In this document: positions 12,301 through 25,119 of the stretch, piece after piece
Layout of the letters: every line of letters begins with the position of its first letter
Position numbering within the stretch: the stretch's first letter is position 1
NCBI GenBank assembly: GCA_028095005.1
Contig: CM051462.1
Span: forward strand, 125,726,752-125,790,751
Direction: 5' to 3'
Source: Rhynchospora pubera
Lineage: Eukaryota; Streptophyta; Magnoliopsida; Poales; Cyperaceae
Length of the DNA: 64,000 nt
Notes under the pieces: model-generated
What the model was told of the DNA's origin: nothing
Database searches by the model: none
The model's input: the letters and a program-made list of their open reading frames with translations, nothing else
Translations under genes and position numbers: made by a program

Positions 12301-13576
12301 TTTAGAACTATAGATATTTAAAGTTTTTTCATTTGTATCTTGGTACCTATGCGATATACTAGCTTTTAAATTATGTATGCTGTTCTCCATATTTGCAGTA
12401 ATTTGTCTTCTGAATTGTTTGGAATGTCTTGCTTGATGCATTTCCGGTTTTCCCTACTAAACTTAACTTTGCATATGGATCCACGTTCTACCATAGAGTG
12501 AAATTGACATGAAAACTTTACATTCTTTTTTTTTTTTGAAGGTCAGGTGGCAATCACCACGCCTATAAATTTTATTAATAAGAAAACTATGCATTCTTAT
12601 TGATAAAAAAAATCCATCATCATAAGGGAGCTGCCATTTTAGACTTCCTTTTCAGAGTTATACATAGTTATTTCTCCCTCAAAACTTAAAATATTTTCTC
12701 CTTACAAAACATAAAGACGCATCTTTATCTCTTACTTGTTCCTTGTTCTACATATTTTTGTTACCTCATGTATTTCTTCAACAACAGTACATTTGCACAA
12801 GATATAAATAAATAAGTAAATTTCTAGCCTAGTTATTGGTATCGGTAACTTCATTCAACAGAATTAATCCCTGTGAGAAAGTAGCAACTACTCTTATAGG
12901 CTATGCACTTGTTCTTTTTATGCAAGCTCTATATTTCAGCTATTGGCAAATAAGGGATCTCAAATTCAATTTATCAACGATGGTTACACGCGCGACATTC
13001 TGATTTGGTATTTTAAACAGTTTCTTATCAACCATTTATTCAATAGTATTATCATTTTATTTTTGTCGACTCATAAACTACATCCAATATGCTCCGTATA
13101 ATTCAGGGAAAAACAAATTTAGTACTTAATCCAGATAATATCATCGGTTTCAGTATTTCTGTATTTCAAAGCGGAGGTCTCTGATGTTCTGGCATAGCAT
13201 CAGAATTCAGAAAATCCCTGAAATGGGACTGCTATGTTGGGGCTATATACTAGTACGACGGAAATAATTCTTTGTCTTTGCTGCTGTTTTTTTGACGACT
13301 GGTTTGGGTTTTCTTTCCTTATAGTAAGTTTCTAAACCAGCTTATGATGCCTCGATCTGCTTTCTATAATTTTTCCTACTTCGTAATTTATTTATAATCG
13401 GAAGACTTTTCCTGTCAAATCAATGAAATTCAATTACACGGTTGGTATTGTTCACTTATTAAATATCATATTTTGGTGTAACGGTCTAGTTCGAACAAAC
13501 ATTTTACAGTTTCTTAGTTGATTATAGTACTAAACTACTGCATTTGCACATATTACTATATTAGTATGACTGCATG
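12301..13576. other. 3' flank of gene 1, cassette spacer
   Basis: Non-coding AT-rich spacer that aligns with 55466-57390 downstream of pseudogene 3. This includes the AGGGAGCTGCCATTTTAGAC block (about 12625) that also follows genes 2 and 4. No gene is seen. Confidence 0.75.
12526..12583 (-). mobile_element. Short SINE 3'-end-like insertion
   Basis: A poly-T run followed by GAAGGTCAGGTGGCAATC, similar in layout to the poly-T end of the minus-strand SINE near 52040. It is bracketed by near-repeats of GAAAACTTTACATTCTT, and the matching place after pseudogene 3 (about 55640) lacks it. Confidence 0.45.
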
Positions 13577-13894
13577 TATACCTGTCAAACGTTAGAGATG
13601 GAAACGGAACAGCCATTTTCATTTAATGTTCCGTTTCGGTAACGGAACGAAATGGCTGTTTCATTTCCGTTCCGTTTCGACAAACGTAACAAATTTCTGT
13701 TCTATTTAATGTTCCGCCTCACATTTCCTATTGATTTCAGCCCATTTCCGTATTCCGTTCCATTTACATTAACAAATTTCTGTTCCGTTTCCGTTCCGTT
13801 TCTGAAAACGAAATCCATTTCAGCTTTCATTTAACGTTCCGTTTCGACGGAACGGAACGGAACAACGAAACAGATGTTAATACTGACAGGTATA
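13577..13894. mobile_element. hAT-like MITE with perfect 8 bp TSD
   Basis: A 318 bp element with ends TATACCTGTCA...TGACAGGTATA and an interior of GTTCCGTTTCG-type repeats. The TSD is ACTGCATG (13569-13576 and 13895-13902). The other cassette has an uninterrupted GACTGCATGGTAACTG at about 57390, the empty site. Non-coding. Confidence 0.9.
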
Positions 13895-15951
13895 ACTGCA
13901 TGGTAACTGTCACTTGGGATAAATTGACATGCATATATCCGTCATATAAAGGAAGTCGCACAGCTCATTTACTCTCTTTTTAGGCCCCTTTGTATAGGTT
14001 TTTTTTTCTTTGTTTTTCCACACCTTTTCTGTTATTGTACTGTCACATTCCGTCATATTCCGACACATAGGATATGACAATCTTTGTGTATTCGCAAGAC
14101 GTTTTTCCTATCAGCCACGTACAAGGTTTAAAATTCAAGCTTACCATGATTTACCATATTAGGTTCCTATCAGCTACAAGGTTTAAGTTCAATATTTTAT
14201 ACTCATTGAGTCACTATGGCAAGAAATTTTTGGCTTAATCTTTGCTTGACTTGATCGAACCCGTCTCTTCAACTTGGAACCCACAACCATTGTGGAAACA
14301 TGCAAAAAGCACAAAATGAGAGAGTCAAATTCTCAGTGCAGGTTTTAGTTCCAACACGTGAATTTAAGCTAAAATCCATATCCTAGAAATAATACTCGTA
14401 AATAAAATAATTTAATTGTAAAACGAGACATGTTGAAACATTATCTTCATTTAATATAAAATAAAACATGCATGTGTCGATTTAAACGAAATCAATTGCA
14501 AATCTCCATTTAAATTTGTCATAATGAATCATGATATCTGGCATATAATTATAATAAAAATCAGACAAAGTAACAAAATCTGACTATATATAGCAAAAAC
14601 TCTATATATGACGGAACTGAAAACGTGGTACGAATCCCATGAGCGTGATAGAAAACTGAGCATGTTAGGGGTTTGAGCATTACAGAAACTGCACATAACA
14701 GAAGTCTGAGCATATCACATTCTTTTCATATCAAGTTCATGATCATAATCACTTAGGTTCCCTAACCCAACCGGTTGGACATGACAAGTGGAGACCTTTC
14801 CCTAACCTAAGGACATGCAAGAGGGATGTATCCCTAACCCTAGGCAGGATAAGAAAGAATTCCAAATCCGTATAGCGCTATCGAACTGTCCGAAGTCGGG
14901 GGCCAATCGACTTCGGAGAGTGCTGAAAAAATAAATCCAGCATATCATATCATATCACACATATCACTTCAAGTTATTTCAATCAGATAATTCATAAGTC
15001 GGATTCATATATAGAAATAACACATCCAAATATCTGACTGTTATTTCTCAAAAATTTTCCAATGGAGATTATGCATCTCAAGTCTCAACATGTAATTTTA
15101 TCAACATTTAGATACTATTTCAAAAGATGCAGAAATAAGGTTATGCCGGAAAATGAGTCTCCAATATGCGTTGGAATAAAACATGTTTTGTTTTAGCAAA
15201 CATGAAAACCGCGCAAATAACAAGCATTCAAAATATAGTTTAATAACTACTTAAACTTTAACAAAAATCCAACGTAATTCTGCACCTGAATAGCGAGTAT
15301 AAGCATAGTTCCTCGATATCCTATGATGATTCATGTGTTTGACGATCATCTTATGCAGATTCTCCTTCTTGACGATCTTTAGGCTTGATAGTCTCGTATC
15401 AAGTGATTCTAGATCGATTCCCTAATAAAAACAGGCAACTACCTTACTGATCGTTTAACAATTTCATAGATACTTAGAGTAACCTATTCCTAGACGGTTC
15501 TTCGATTAACATACTGAGGGTCTAAGTTAACCTAGGTTGTTTAACAGTTGAGATTTAAATGATCAAGTTCTGATTTTTTATTTAGGGAATTCCGTTTTGA
15601 AATATATTATTAAGTATTTTATTTTGTTATTTAATAATTGATTTAGATTTTCTAATTATTAATTTATATTCTTATATATGTTGAGATTATTCTTAAAGTT
15701 CACTTAAGATTAAAATATTCGTTTGTTTATTATTTATTATTCTTCAAATATTGAAAATCTAAATCAGAAAATCAAAATCTAAAATCACGAAAAATCAATT
15801 GGAGATAGGAAATCAAAATCGAAAACTAATTAATTTGTTTTAACCCCAGATTTGTTTTGGGTTGGGGTCAAAAAGTCAGTAAATTAATGTCAAAGTATCT
15901 TATCTTGATTTCACTCAAACTATTCATATCATTTTCCAAAATTCGAAATCC

Positions 15952-16510
15952 GGGGTGAGCAAAAAGCTCGTAACTCGTGAGTTACTCAAACTCGACTAGT
16001 GAAAAACTCAGTTATAACTCGAGCTAAAAAAACTCGAGTTGGTATAACTCGAGTTGAACCAACTCGGTTAATCAACGAGTCGAGTTTGAGTTATGCTCAA
16101 CTCAGCTCGTTGACTCGTGAGCTGACTCGTAACGTAATAAATTTAATTTTTTTGAAGGTTATCAACATGATCTATGAGTGTTAATATTGAGTTTCAAGAC
16201 ATATTTTTCTTCAAATCAATGAAAAAAAATAAAATTGATAATATATTTTATTTTTATATTATTGTATATAGTAATTACTTTAATTTTGAAATAATATATA
16301 AATTAAAAAAATGAAAATTTGAAGTAGACATATTCATGTCAAGTTGGCTCGTGACTCGTGAGCCAACTCGAGTTAGAGACGAGTTGAGTTTGAGCTAACT
16401 TAAAAAAACTCGAAAGTATTTCCAACTCGAGTCGAGCTAACTCGAGTTATAGCCGAGTTGAGTTTGAGTTGACTCCAACTCGCTCGAACTCGGCTCGTAT
16501 ACAGCCCTAG
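15952..16510. mobile_element. hAT-like MITE rich in AACTCGAG repeats
   Basis: A block of many inverted AACTCGAGTT-type motifs, opening GGGGTGAGCAAAAAGCTCG and closing GGCTCGTATACAGCCCT, with imperfectly matching inverted ends. This layout is common in plant non-autonomous hAT elements. I found no clear TSD. Nested in the 14041-18134 element. Confidence 0.55.
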
Positions 16511-17509
16511 ACTTAACTAAAAGGATACCCGATTATTTCTAATGGCCTCTTCTTTAATTAATTTTATCTTTAAGCCCACGTTTTTTTTAACTTAATCATT
16601 TGATTAAGTTTTCAATTACGGTCCAATATTAAGTTCACCCTTAATATTCATCTTAAGCCCACAAATTTTAATCTGCATCGGCCAGGTCAACCTGACCAGT
16701 TGACCTGGGTCATGCCTAACGGGTCCACAGAACCCATTAACCGGAAAATTGAATCCGATCCACTAATCCTGGCTATTTGCTTAGAGACCCTTGGACTTAT
16801 ATTTCTTTGAATAAACCCCTGAAACTTATAAACTAGCCCTTGAACCCACAATGCCTTGCACAACAATCCCTGTATCTCACCAGCATCGTACCAGAACGGT
16901 ACCAGAGGAGAAGTATGCATACTAGATGCTGGTACCACCTCTCAACAACCCTGTGTGGATCTCCTATACTCAGCTCATACCAATTAACAAGCCATATACC
17001 CATATAGGATGTTATTGGATTTATATACTTTGTTAACCAACAGATGAAACCGAATTGCTTAAATCTTTAACATGAAAGGGTTAATCCAATCAACTCCCTA
17101 ACTATGGTTATCTATAGCCATTATTATTGATACACAAGAATTCCCATCCGATCTCAAGAACAATTCTTAACTTTTCCCTAAAATTTCTGTTTGGCCTAAC
17201 AATCAAACACAAACTCAATCTGACCCAAGAGGGAGGAGGTAATTACTAATTACCTTAATCTCTACTTGAATTCCTTCTCAATTTCTCTTTCATTCTCACT
17301 CTCTCTTTTCTTTATTCAAACCGACAGCCAACCAAAAATTCAACCCCCCAATTACTATGTATATAGGCATCACACAAGAGGGAAAGAAGAGGAGAGGATT
17401 AAGAGGGAACGATGAAGATCGCATAATCACAAATCCAATGCTCCCAATACAGTCATAGATTCAACCTCCCCACCGCCTATGCTCGGCTTGATCCACAAGA
17501 ATGAGCGAG

Positions 17510-17528
17510 AGAGAGAGAGAGAGAGAGA
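17510..17528. repeat. (GA)n microsatellite
   Basis: Uninterrupted GAGAGA run within the leader-like part of the LTR-ended element. Confidence 0.85.
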
Positions 17529-17854
17529 CGACTGGCGCCATCTCATCTTGTCTCGGTTTGTGCGCTCCGAAAAATAACGGAGAGAAGGAAGGAGGGGATG
17601 ACATCGGAGAAATTCTTTCCCTGGATCCTCTGTGACAAAATTTGTGTGACCAAAGATGCTGTAACTCGTATAGATTAGTATTTATAATTATAATTATTTT
17701 CATTCATTCGAATTTTAATTGTTTTGATTGTGAATTTCAGTATGACTTAAGCTTTGATTTTGCTAAAATCATATGGACTAATTATAAATACTACATAAGG
17801 TAAAAAATTTCGATTTCGATTCGATTATACTGTTGCATGGAATTTATTTCTTAA

Positions 17855-18012
17855 GGCTCCGTTTGGATAAGACGTGGGAAGAAGGAAATAAGGAATAAGG
17901 GAATAAATTTATTATAAACAATTCAAACTCTTCACAAAGTTACACACTTTCCAATACTTCTTCTCATTTCTTCCTTTTTTTCCTTCTTCCCACACCTTAT
18001 CCAAACGGAGCC
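17855..18012. mobile_element. Tourist-like MITE
   Basis: A 158 bp foldback with ends GGCTCCGTTTGGATAAG and its near-perfect complement. The flanks are TAA on the left and AAA on the right, consistent with a decayed 3 bp TSD of the PIF/Harbinger type. Its interior matches, in reverse complement, the MITE at 61503-61661, so both are one family. Confidence 0.85.
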
Positions 18013-18139
18013 AAAGTTAATTAAGTTATTCCTGAGTATTATTTTTTTATGGTTTTATTTATTTCAACATTATTAATGAAATTATTCTAATTAACTAGAC
18101 TGAAACATAGTCTGATATTTTCTCATTTGTTACATGTAC

Positions 18140-19189
18140 TTATCTATTTTTATTAAAAAGTTTTTCGGCGTGGAGATTGACCTTCAAAAAAAGAAGGAAG
18201 TCGCACTACTCTCAGCAAGTCTTGATATTGCACAAATATTCAGAAATTGCAAAACTCATACATAACATAACATAAAGCATCAATATTAATTTGAATCACC
18301 AGAGTTGCAGACAAAATCTTAATTATAATTTCTAATTTACACATGGGTAGTTAATTATACGTTCTACCATGCACGTACTTTTATAATTTTTAATCACCAA
18401 CCAACCAACCAATGCATTTCAGAGAGTTAGAAATAATTCAGAAGTTTTAGGCATACACAATGGAGTAACTTAGATCTCTTAATGCGTTATAATACGCCAT
18501 AAATCAATAAATATTTGGAGAATCAGAACGTTGCTGTCGAATTTTATAATTGTTGTAGACAAATTTACAAACAATTTGGTTAAATTTATACAATATGTCA
18601 TGTTTCAAATTCAATATTACAATGTATGCTTACTCTCCCTTTAATTTTCTTTTGTCATGTTAAATTTAGTATGAAGCATTTAAGTAATTATATTAAAAGC
18701 AAACAAATGAAAATTCGAAAGAAAGAGATAAATTCATGAAAATACAAAGTTATGCAGTACATAACCAAATAATATCATCAGCATCTGTATATCAAAGCAG
18801 AGGACATAATAATGTTCTGGCATAGCATAACAAGACGTACAAGAATTCTACTGACTCCCTTAATAATACTGCTGTTATGAGGGAAGGAATGCTGTTGCTT
18901 TCCTAATTTTATTTTTTTGACAACCAATTTTGATCTTCTTCCTTTCCTTCTTTTGCATTTTATTTATTATGCTTATGATGCCCCTGTTCTCTATCTCTTT
19001 TCCCCAATCCTAATTTGGTGGCGCGCGATACATGGTGTAGGCACCTACGAACCGCCTGATCTTGATCGGACGATTCATTTTTTATGGACCTATCAATCTA
19101 GGTTACTTGCACGGAGCTCCCTTATCCATGTGATCTTGATCGCTATACCACGTTTCGCGCAACACTTGATTTGATTTTTCTTTACCCTC
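18140..19189. other. Cassette spacer between genes 1 and 2
   Basis: Non-coding. It aligns with 57536-58540 of the second cassette. About 180 bp at roughly 19004-19182 (containing GGTGGCGCGCGATAC) is absent from the other copy and is an unclassified small insertion. No gene is seen. Confidence 0.65.
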
Positions 19190-19197
19190 CTCATTGT

Positions 19198-20267
19198 TAG
19201 GACTGCCTAACTGTTGGTGCAAAATCAAATAAACAAATTCGGATAGCATAAAAATAAATAAAATAAGTAATTAAAACAGTTTTACCCGAATCGCGCTAGG
19301 CGCTGTCCCTAAGCGTATTCCGTCTCAACGTGCAAGAGGAACCGCAACCAAGATAAGACGGGTAAATGTCACTCCTTAGGGCACGACCAGAGAAGTGACT
19401 GATGAGATATCTCCACAATATCCAGCAGAATCAATTGGAATAATATTCAAATCAAATTGAAAATTATTATGAGAAATATCAAAATGGAGAATGGAATTTG
19501 ATCAGGTTTCTTTTTATCTCAACTTCTGTATATTTTGTTTCGGTTCGTACTTGGATGAAAATGAAACTTCAACATATATAGAATCTGAAGCAAAGGCTAA
19601 TAGTCATCACAAAATTTAATGTCTTAATTGAGAATAATTGAGAATTAGTAATGGAGAAATTACCAACGTCATTGGCCTCACATAAATTTCAGATTTAATT
19701 ACTAGGTAAATTAATCAAAATAGCAACGGTAAACTAGTGGAAAAAATGGATTTAATTATGCCTTCATTTCTCAACGGAAAAATCAATATAATATAAAGGC
19801 ACTGATGAAATGAAACATTTCATAACTGATAAACAACTGAAAAGGAAAATTAAATTTGAGAATAATGAACATTTAATTTCGTGTAAGGAAGTGATAAATA
19901 AATTATTTTACAAATAATTTATCAAGTGAAAATTTTGAGTTTTTTACTCTATGTTTCAACACTAACGTGGACAAAGGCACGGAAGAACCTGTTTCGTTTG
20001 CTATTCTGTTAAGGTAAACGGTACCTTATTTCATTTCGCAAACCATTTTGTTTAAAAAACGAAACAAAATTCTGCACTGTTAACCATGCCACTTCATAAA
20101 TTACACTGAATTTGGTTGAAAACAAGGAAAAACAATTTGAAACGACAGAATATGGTATTTCGCTTGCTGTTTAGTTATTGGAAGAAACAAAAAATGGTGT
20201 TGTTATTCGTTCCGTTTTGTTTATACGAAATGACATCACGTGATTATTTCTGTCGTTGACAGGCCTA
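19198..20267. mobile_element. hAT-like MITE split by a solo LTR
   Basis: Outer ends TAGGACTGCCTAAC...GTTGACAGGCCTA with the perfect 8 bp TSD CTCATTGT (19190-19197 and 20268-20275). After removing the nested LTR the element is about 315 bp, the size of its relatives at 13577, 20342 and 55755. It belongs to the same terminal-sequence family. Confidence 0.88.
19212..19961. mobile_element. Solo LTR nested in the hAT MITE
   Basis: A 750 bp segment from TGTTGGTGC to TTTCAACA with inverted ends TGTTG/CAACA and the perfect 5 bp TSD CTAAC (19207-19211 and 19962-19966). No second LTR or internal region remains, as expected after recombination between LTRs. Confidence 0.88.
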
Positions 20268-20341
20268 CTCATTGTTTATTCGTGGGCCCCAAATAGCATA
20301 ACTAATTACGTACGAGTATTAACCAAGTTGACGACCTTAGC

Positions 20342-20656
20342 TAGACCTGTCAAACGTGTATTTCAGAAAAATAGAAATTTTCGTTTCTGTTCCGTTTCGG
20401 TAACGGAACAAAATTTTATTTCATTTTTATTCCGTTTCGTCAAACGAAATAGATTTATGTTCCGTTTAACATTCCATCCTTCATTTTTCTTTGATTTCAG
20501 TCCATTTCTGTTCATTTCTGTGTTCCGTTTGATGTTTCGTTTTTTTCTTTATTTCCGCTTCCATTTCGTTTTCAGAAACGAAATTAATTTTTTATTTCGT
20601 TTAACGTTCCGTTTGGATAGAACAAAACGAAAACGTTCCAAAAATTGACAGCTCTA
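20342..20656. mobile_element. hAT-like MITE
   Basis: A 315 bp element, TAGACCTGTCAA...TTGACAGCTCTA, with GTTCCGTTTCG-type repeats. The flanks ACCTTAGC and ATCTTAAT differ only by C-to-T and G-to-A changes, as expected for a methylated TSD that has deaminated. The second cassette at about 58600 is the empty site. Confidence 0.8.
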
Positions 20657-21362
20657 ATCTTAATTAGCTAGCTTGGATATATTCTGAAGACTTTTCCTGT
20701 CAAATCAATCCTCTTTGTCCAGTATTTTGTTTACATCGCACAATTAATAAAAAAATAAAAAACACAAATGCTTGGTACTTGATAGCGATTTCGGTTTGGA
20801 TACAAATATGTCACTGGTGGCTCTTTTGGAACTACAACAAATGCAAGTGGCAATTGCAAAAGAAAAAAAAAAAAAAATGTATGCTGGTAACTTATTGGAC
20901 GTCTGTTCCGTTTGCAAGATAGCGTGGAAATTTCTGCTATCCTTCAAAACCTGCAATTGTCTTCTTCGTGAAATATTCATTACCAAACATAAAAAAAAAA
21001 ACACATCCATAACAAAATGCCTCGTGACCTCGTCCACATGAAGCACCAAAAAGTAGATAATGAGGTTTAATTAAATGCATATTATTTGAATTTTGATTTG
21101 TCTTTATAATAAAAAATGTGGTGAATATATACCAAATATGGACGGTTTTTTTTTTAATTTGATCAGATAATAATTAATTTATTTGTAGTTTACTGATAGA
21201 AGTATTATTGTGTTTTTACATCTACTACTAAAATAAAAAATCATTATATTGGTTTTCTTTTCTATATTGTTTTTGTCCATTGAATTGCCAAAATCAACTT
21301 AATTTTTTTTCAAATAAAAGTGATGACATGAAAAATATTTTAAAATTAAACTCCAAGTATAT

Positions 21363-21508
21363 TTTTTTGAAGATAAATTGGGAATCAAGCCTCCCAACTT
21401 ATTTTTAAATTAAATGTGTATAAAAGACCCCCTAATCGGATTTCGAATGCGACTTCTCACTTGAGATGCATTGCTCTTTATCATTAGATCAATAGCTGGT
21501 ATGTATAT
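21363..21508 (-). mobile_element. tRNA-derived SINE, duplicate of the one at 1008
   Basis: Same minus-strand tRNA-like head and same target (AAACTCCAAGTATAT at 21348-21362) as the SINE at 1008-1159, so it is the duplicated copy of one insertion. Its right-hand TSD is itself interrupted by the MITE at 21519-21730. Confidence 0.72.
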
Positions 21509-21518
21509 AAAACTCCAA

Positions 21519-21730
21519 GGGTGTGTTTGGATGAGCATATATGGAATAAGAAATTTCGATATGCGTGCTTATCCAAATTCCTTATTCTTATACCATGGTT
21601 TTGTTAGTATAGGAATAAGGGCCCAAATTCCTTATTCTTGTGTTGTTTGGGTTGCACAAGAATAAGAATAAGCACGCATACCGAAATTTCTTATTCTTAT
21701 TCCTTATTCCATACTCATCCAAACACACCC
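21519..21730. mobile_element. Foldback MITE, Tourist/PIF-like
   Basis: A 212 bp near-complete inverted repeat beginning GGGTGTGTTTGGATGAG and ending with its complement, arms of about 75-90 bp. The TSD is CAA (21516-21518 and 21731-21733). Empty sites are at about 1163-1175 and 59553-59566 (ACTCCAAGTATATT). Confidence 0.9.
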
Positions 21731-22300
21731 CAAGTATATTAACCCTCATATTATCATTTTTCTAAAAAGTATGTATATAAAACTTTAGTGGAAACTGAGT
21801 AACCATGGCCTTTGGGTGGGTTGTTAGTTGTTACACGCACCGGCACTCCCACCATCAGAATTTTTCTCTACTACCGGTCTTTAAAACAATTTAGATAGCA
21901 AGAGGTGATCCAGAAAATTTATTTAGACATACACTAATTATGTAATTACTTAATCTCTTAATGCATAAATATGTAAATAAAAAAAATAATTAAATAAATT
22001 GATGTAATGCATCCACGATCGAGGACTAGACTATATCCACCTCTTGCTGGAAGATGTTATATATGATAGGGTTGGTCAAGTACTCCAAGTCTAGTATATA
22101 ATATATATTGAATTGTCAAAGCCATCATCATATCTAATTTCATACGGTTGGAATATTATTGCCAGGTCCCTGCTCCCCTGTCGTTCATGTTCATATATAT
22201 ATACACATATGTGCTATTAACCAATTCCAAAGAGAAAGTATTTGTAATTATCTTCTCAGTTAGGATTCTCTCTTCAAGTCTATGGCCAAGTCCTCCCCCT

Positions 22301-22640
22301 CACTACCAGAATTTCGTTTTACTGCGTCGCAACACCAACGTGTTCGCGTCCCTCAATCAAATAGAGACGCGGAAAGGAAAAAGCGGACTTGAGAACTTTT
22401 AAATCGCGTCGTTAGGCCGACGGATATTAGTTAAGACGCAACAGACTTTTAAATAGAGACGCGCTCTTGTTCTGTATAGGGACGCGAATATGCTGATTGT
22501 AATTCGCGTCGGTATACCGACACACATCAACAGAGACGCGTATTAGTTAGGACGCATAACTCTTTTTTGTTAGAGACGCAAATTATTTTTCTTACAGGCG
22601 TACATAATTGGAGTCGCTAGTTGACACAAATAAACACCGA
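22301..22640. repeat. Left subterminal repeat region of CACTA-1
   Basis: At least ten copies of GACGCG/GCGTC-type motifs in both orientations, for example near 22324, 22347, 22367, 22405, 22458, 22480 and 22535, plus the palindrome GTCGGTATACCGAC near 22506. The right end repeats the arrangement. Confidence 0.85.
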
Positions 22641-24794
22641 CTCTTATTAACAAATTAATAATTTTTAAAAATTAAATTTACTTAGTTATAATGTGTCCAT
22701 ATACTGACACATATACGGATCTATATTTGATAAACATCACTTCGTTTTCTGATGTTTACCAGTTTCAATACCAATCATGCATTCATTGTATATATAGCAA
22801 CCCAAAACCCAAATCCATTAAAAAGTTAACCATAGACACTTTCACGGTAAACAGTTCATACATTACATTCATGAATCAAGTTAATATTTATGTATCAATA
22901 CACATCAAGGATTAAGAAAGTTCAAACATACTCCTCATTTTTTACACTATATTTTTTTTCCAAAACATAGCAATGAAGACCTCAATTGAGTTTGATACTC
23001 CTGTAAATCACCATTACCTGCATATATCCCGAAAAATAAAGTGCATTAAATATTATATACCAAACTAGTAGGAAAATCTTTTAAAATACAAATGAAAAGT
23101 GCGGCTATGATTAAAAAAAATCATCAGTTTCAATGGTTTTTCTTCATTTTTTTAAAAAAATCTATAACTTTAAAAAATGATTAATTTACTCGATAAAGAC
23201 TATCAACCAGAATAGTTTCATTCCTTTAAAATTTACCTTATTGAGTAGGAAAAAGATCGACTGGTCCATTATAAAAAAATGAAAGCTAAACAAATGAGCT
23301 ATATCTCAAACATTGGTTCTTTTTTTGCAATTTGTAGACATGTTCTATCATATCCATATATACAACACACAAATTTTTGTTCCTATCACCATTACTTATT
23401 CTAATAATCCATATAGCAATGATTACCGAAACTGACCAAACAAAAGAGTTACATACCTCATCAACCCCACTATTTCTTCTCAATAAGTAAAAGTAAATGA
23501 AAGGGGAAAGAAAATGAAAATAATCCAAACTTCTGACCAGTAATTAGCATAATATGAGGAAAAGAAAATTTAAAATTTGTAATCTAGTCACCAATGGTAA
23601 ATTAGTGTGCATTTCTACAACATGAGAAATGAAAATGGATAGATCAACTAATTTGCATCAATAACACGGAAATATGGTCCAATACTTTTGCTAATATCTG
23701 ATAAAAACATCACCAATAATGCACACGCCACAATTAACTACAAAGGATCATAATCCAAGCCAAATAAACTAACACAATAAGAGTGTTGAAACATCAATGA
23801 ACTTACATTTCGTAAGCTGAAACTGAATTTAATTCATCACCTTAGCCCATTACAAAATATGCCCTCAATTTTTATATAGGACCCCTTGATACATTATTGT
23901 TGTAAATAAAATTTACTGACTCCTGAAACTTGAATTTTCTTTTTCAAACATATTTCTCCTTATCCTTAAAAGAATCTTATACTTCTTCATGTCAAACTTC
24001 ATACTTCTTCATGTCAAACTTGCAACAGACTTAACATTGAATCAGCTACAAAGAATGACTACTATGTTCTACCAACTGGAATTGGATTGTAATCATATGG
24101 AAAAAGAAGACAAATTAGGAATTGAAGATATCTAGCAAAAATTTTGACCACTAACCTTAGACGTTTTCCTCCAATAGCTGGTGGGGCTTCCTCTAACCTG
24201 CGGCGATCATTCTATGCAATAAGTATAATGAGAAGTAACACTAAGAGAACTAAGATTAAGAAATTAATGCAGGTTTCTTTATCCAAACATGAGCCCAAAT
24301 TAACAGCACCAAGAAAATTGAGGAAAATCAGACTAAGGAAAAAAAAAGATAATACCTAACCGTCTCGAATATACAGAATCCCCTCCTCTTTCCTCAATGC
24401 TTAACTGCTAGTACCATCTTATATCGCTGCCGGGCCAGCCCTTTCTGCACGACCTCTTCCATATCCTAATCAAGATGAAAAGGAGATAAGGAGAAGTCAA
24501 ATAAAGTGTCTTTAGCTTAGTGGAGAACTCAATTTTGAGATTGATTCAGGGAAGTAAGAGAGAGACACAAAATTAGCACTCACCGAAGACCAACCATGAA
24601 TCTCATATGTACCAAATCAGATTAAGAAGGAAGCAAAATTGGCATTCGATCTGAAATTTGAGATAAATATAATCAAAGTCGAGAAGAGAGGGAATAGAGA
24701 AGCCAACTGTCGATGAGAGACGGGAGGTAAACCTAGTTAGCGAGAAGAGAGAAAATAGAGGAAAAGAATTAAGGGATATAGGGATGAGAGATGG
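22641..24794. other. CACTA-1 interior, left part
   Basis: About 2.1 kb of AT-rich DNA without recognisable genes. A 22 bp near-repeat (ACTTCTTCATGTCAAACTT) occurs twice at 23979-24018. The pyrimidine-rich minus strand at 24600-24800 looks like a transcript leader, with no coding following. Confidence 0.5.
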
Positions 24795-25004
24795 AATCAC
24801 ATCCTCTACCGACCTTTTAAGGTTGGTAGAGTGACAACTTCCGATCTAAACCGTTAGATCTAATCTCAACGGTTAAGGGAGCCCCGTGCATGTAACTGAG
24901 ATTGATAGACTCGAAAAATCTTAACCGTCGAGATTAGATCAAACGGCTCGGATCAAGAGTTGGCCCTCTACCAACCTCAAAAGATTGGCAGAGGATACCC
25001 TCCC
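24795..25004. mobile_element. Mutator-like MITE with long inverted ends
   Basis: A 210 bp element whose arms of about 75 bp pair along their length (ATCCTCTACCGACC on the left, complement ATCCTCTGCCAATC on the right). It is flanked by the 11 bp direct repeat ATGAGAGATGG (24784-24794 and 25005-25015), close to the 9-11 bp TSD of Mutator-like elements. Confidence 0.7.
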
Positions 25005-25119
25005 ATGAGAGATGGGGGTAAGGAATATCAGGGTAGGGGGACACTGAGTCACTGACAGGTGTGCCTGTGTTAAATGGAAATATTTTCACAATTAAACTGG
25101 CTAATAAATTTTAGGCAGG

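Larger units (their letters stand above)
14041..18134. mobile_element. LTR-ended element, probably a long solo LTR
   Basis: A 4,094 bp insertion starting TGTCACATTCC and ending TTTGTTACA, with the 5 bp TSD TGTAC (14036-14040 and 18135-18139). The other cassette has no insert at this point (about 57525-57535). No internal pair of LTRs, tRNA priming site or ORF is visible, so a solo LTR or non-autonomous element is most likely. A TATA-like TGTATATAG at 17358-17366 followed by a purine-rich leader could be its promoter. Two MITEs are nested inside. Confidence 0.75.
20665..22281 (+). promoter_or_regulatory. 5' flank of gene 2
   Basis: Non-coding upstream block, nearly the same as 278-1221 plus 10904-11394. 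It holds a SINE (21363-21508) and a MITE (21519-21730). A TATA-like run lies at 22193-22203, followed by GTGCTATTAACCAATTC about 60 bp before the ATG, as in genes 1 and 4. The promoter looks intact although the gene behind it is interrupted. Confidence 0.6.

Noticed and set aside
20256..20648. 130-codon F/R-rich ORF
   Set aside because: It lies on the hAT-like MITE and reads its GTTCCGTTTCG repeats; the matching MITE copies do not keep the frame.
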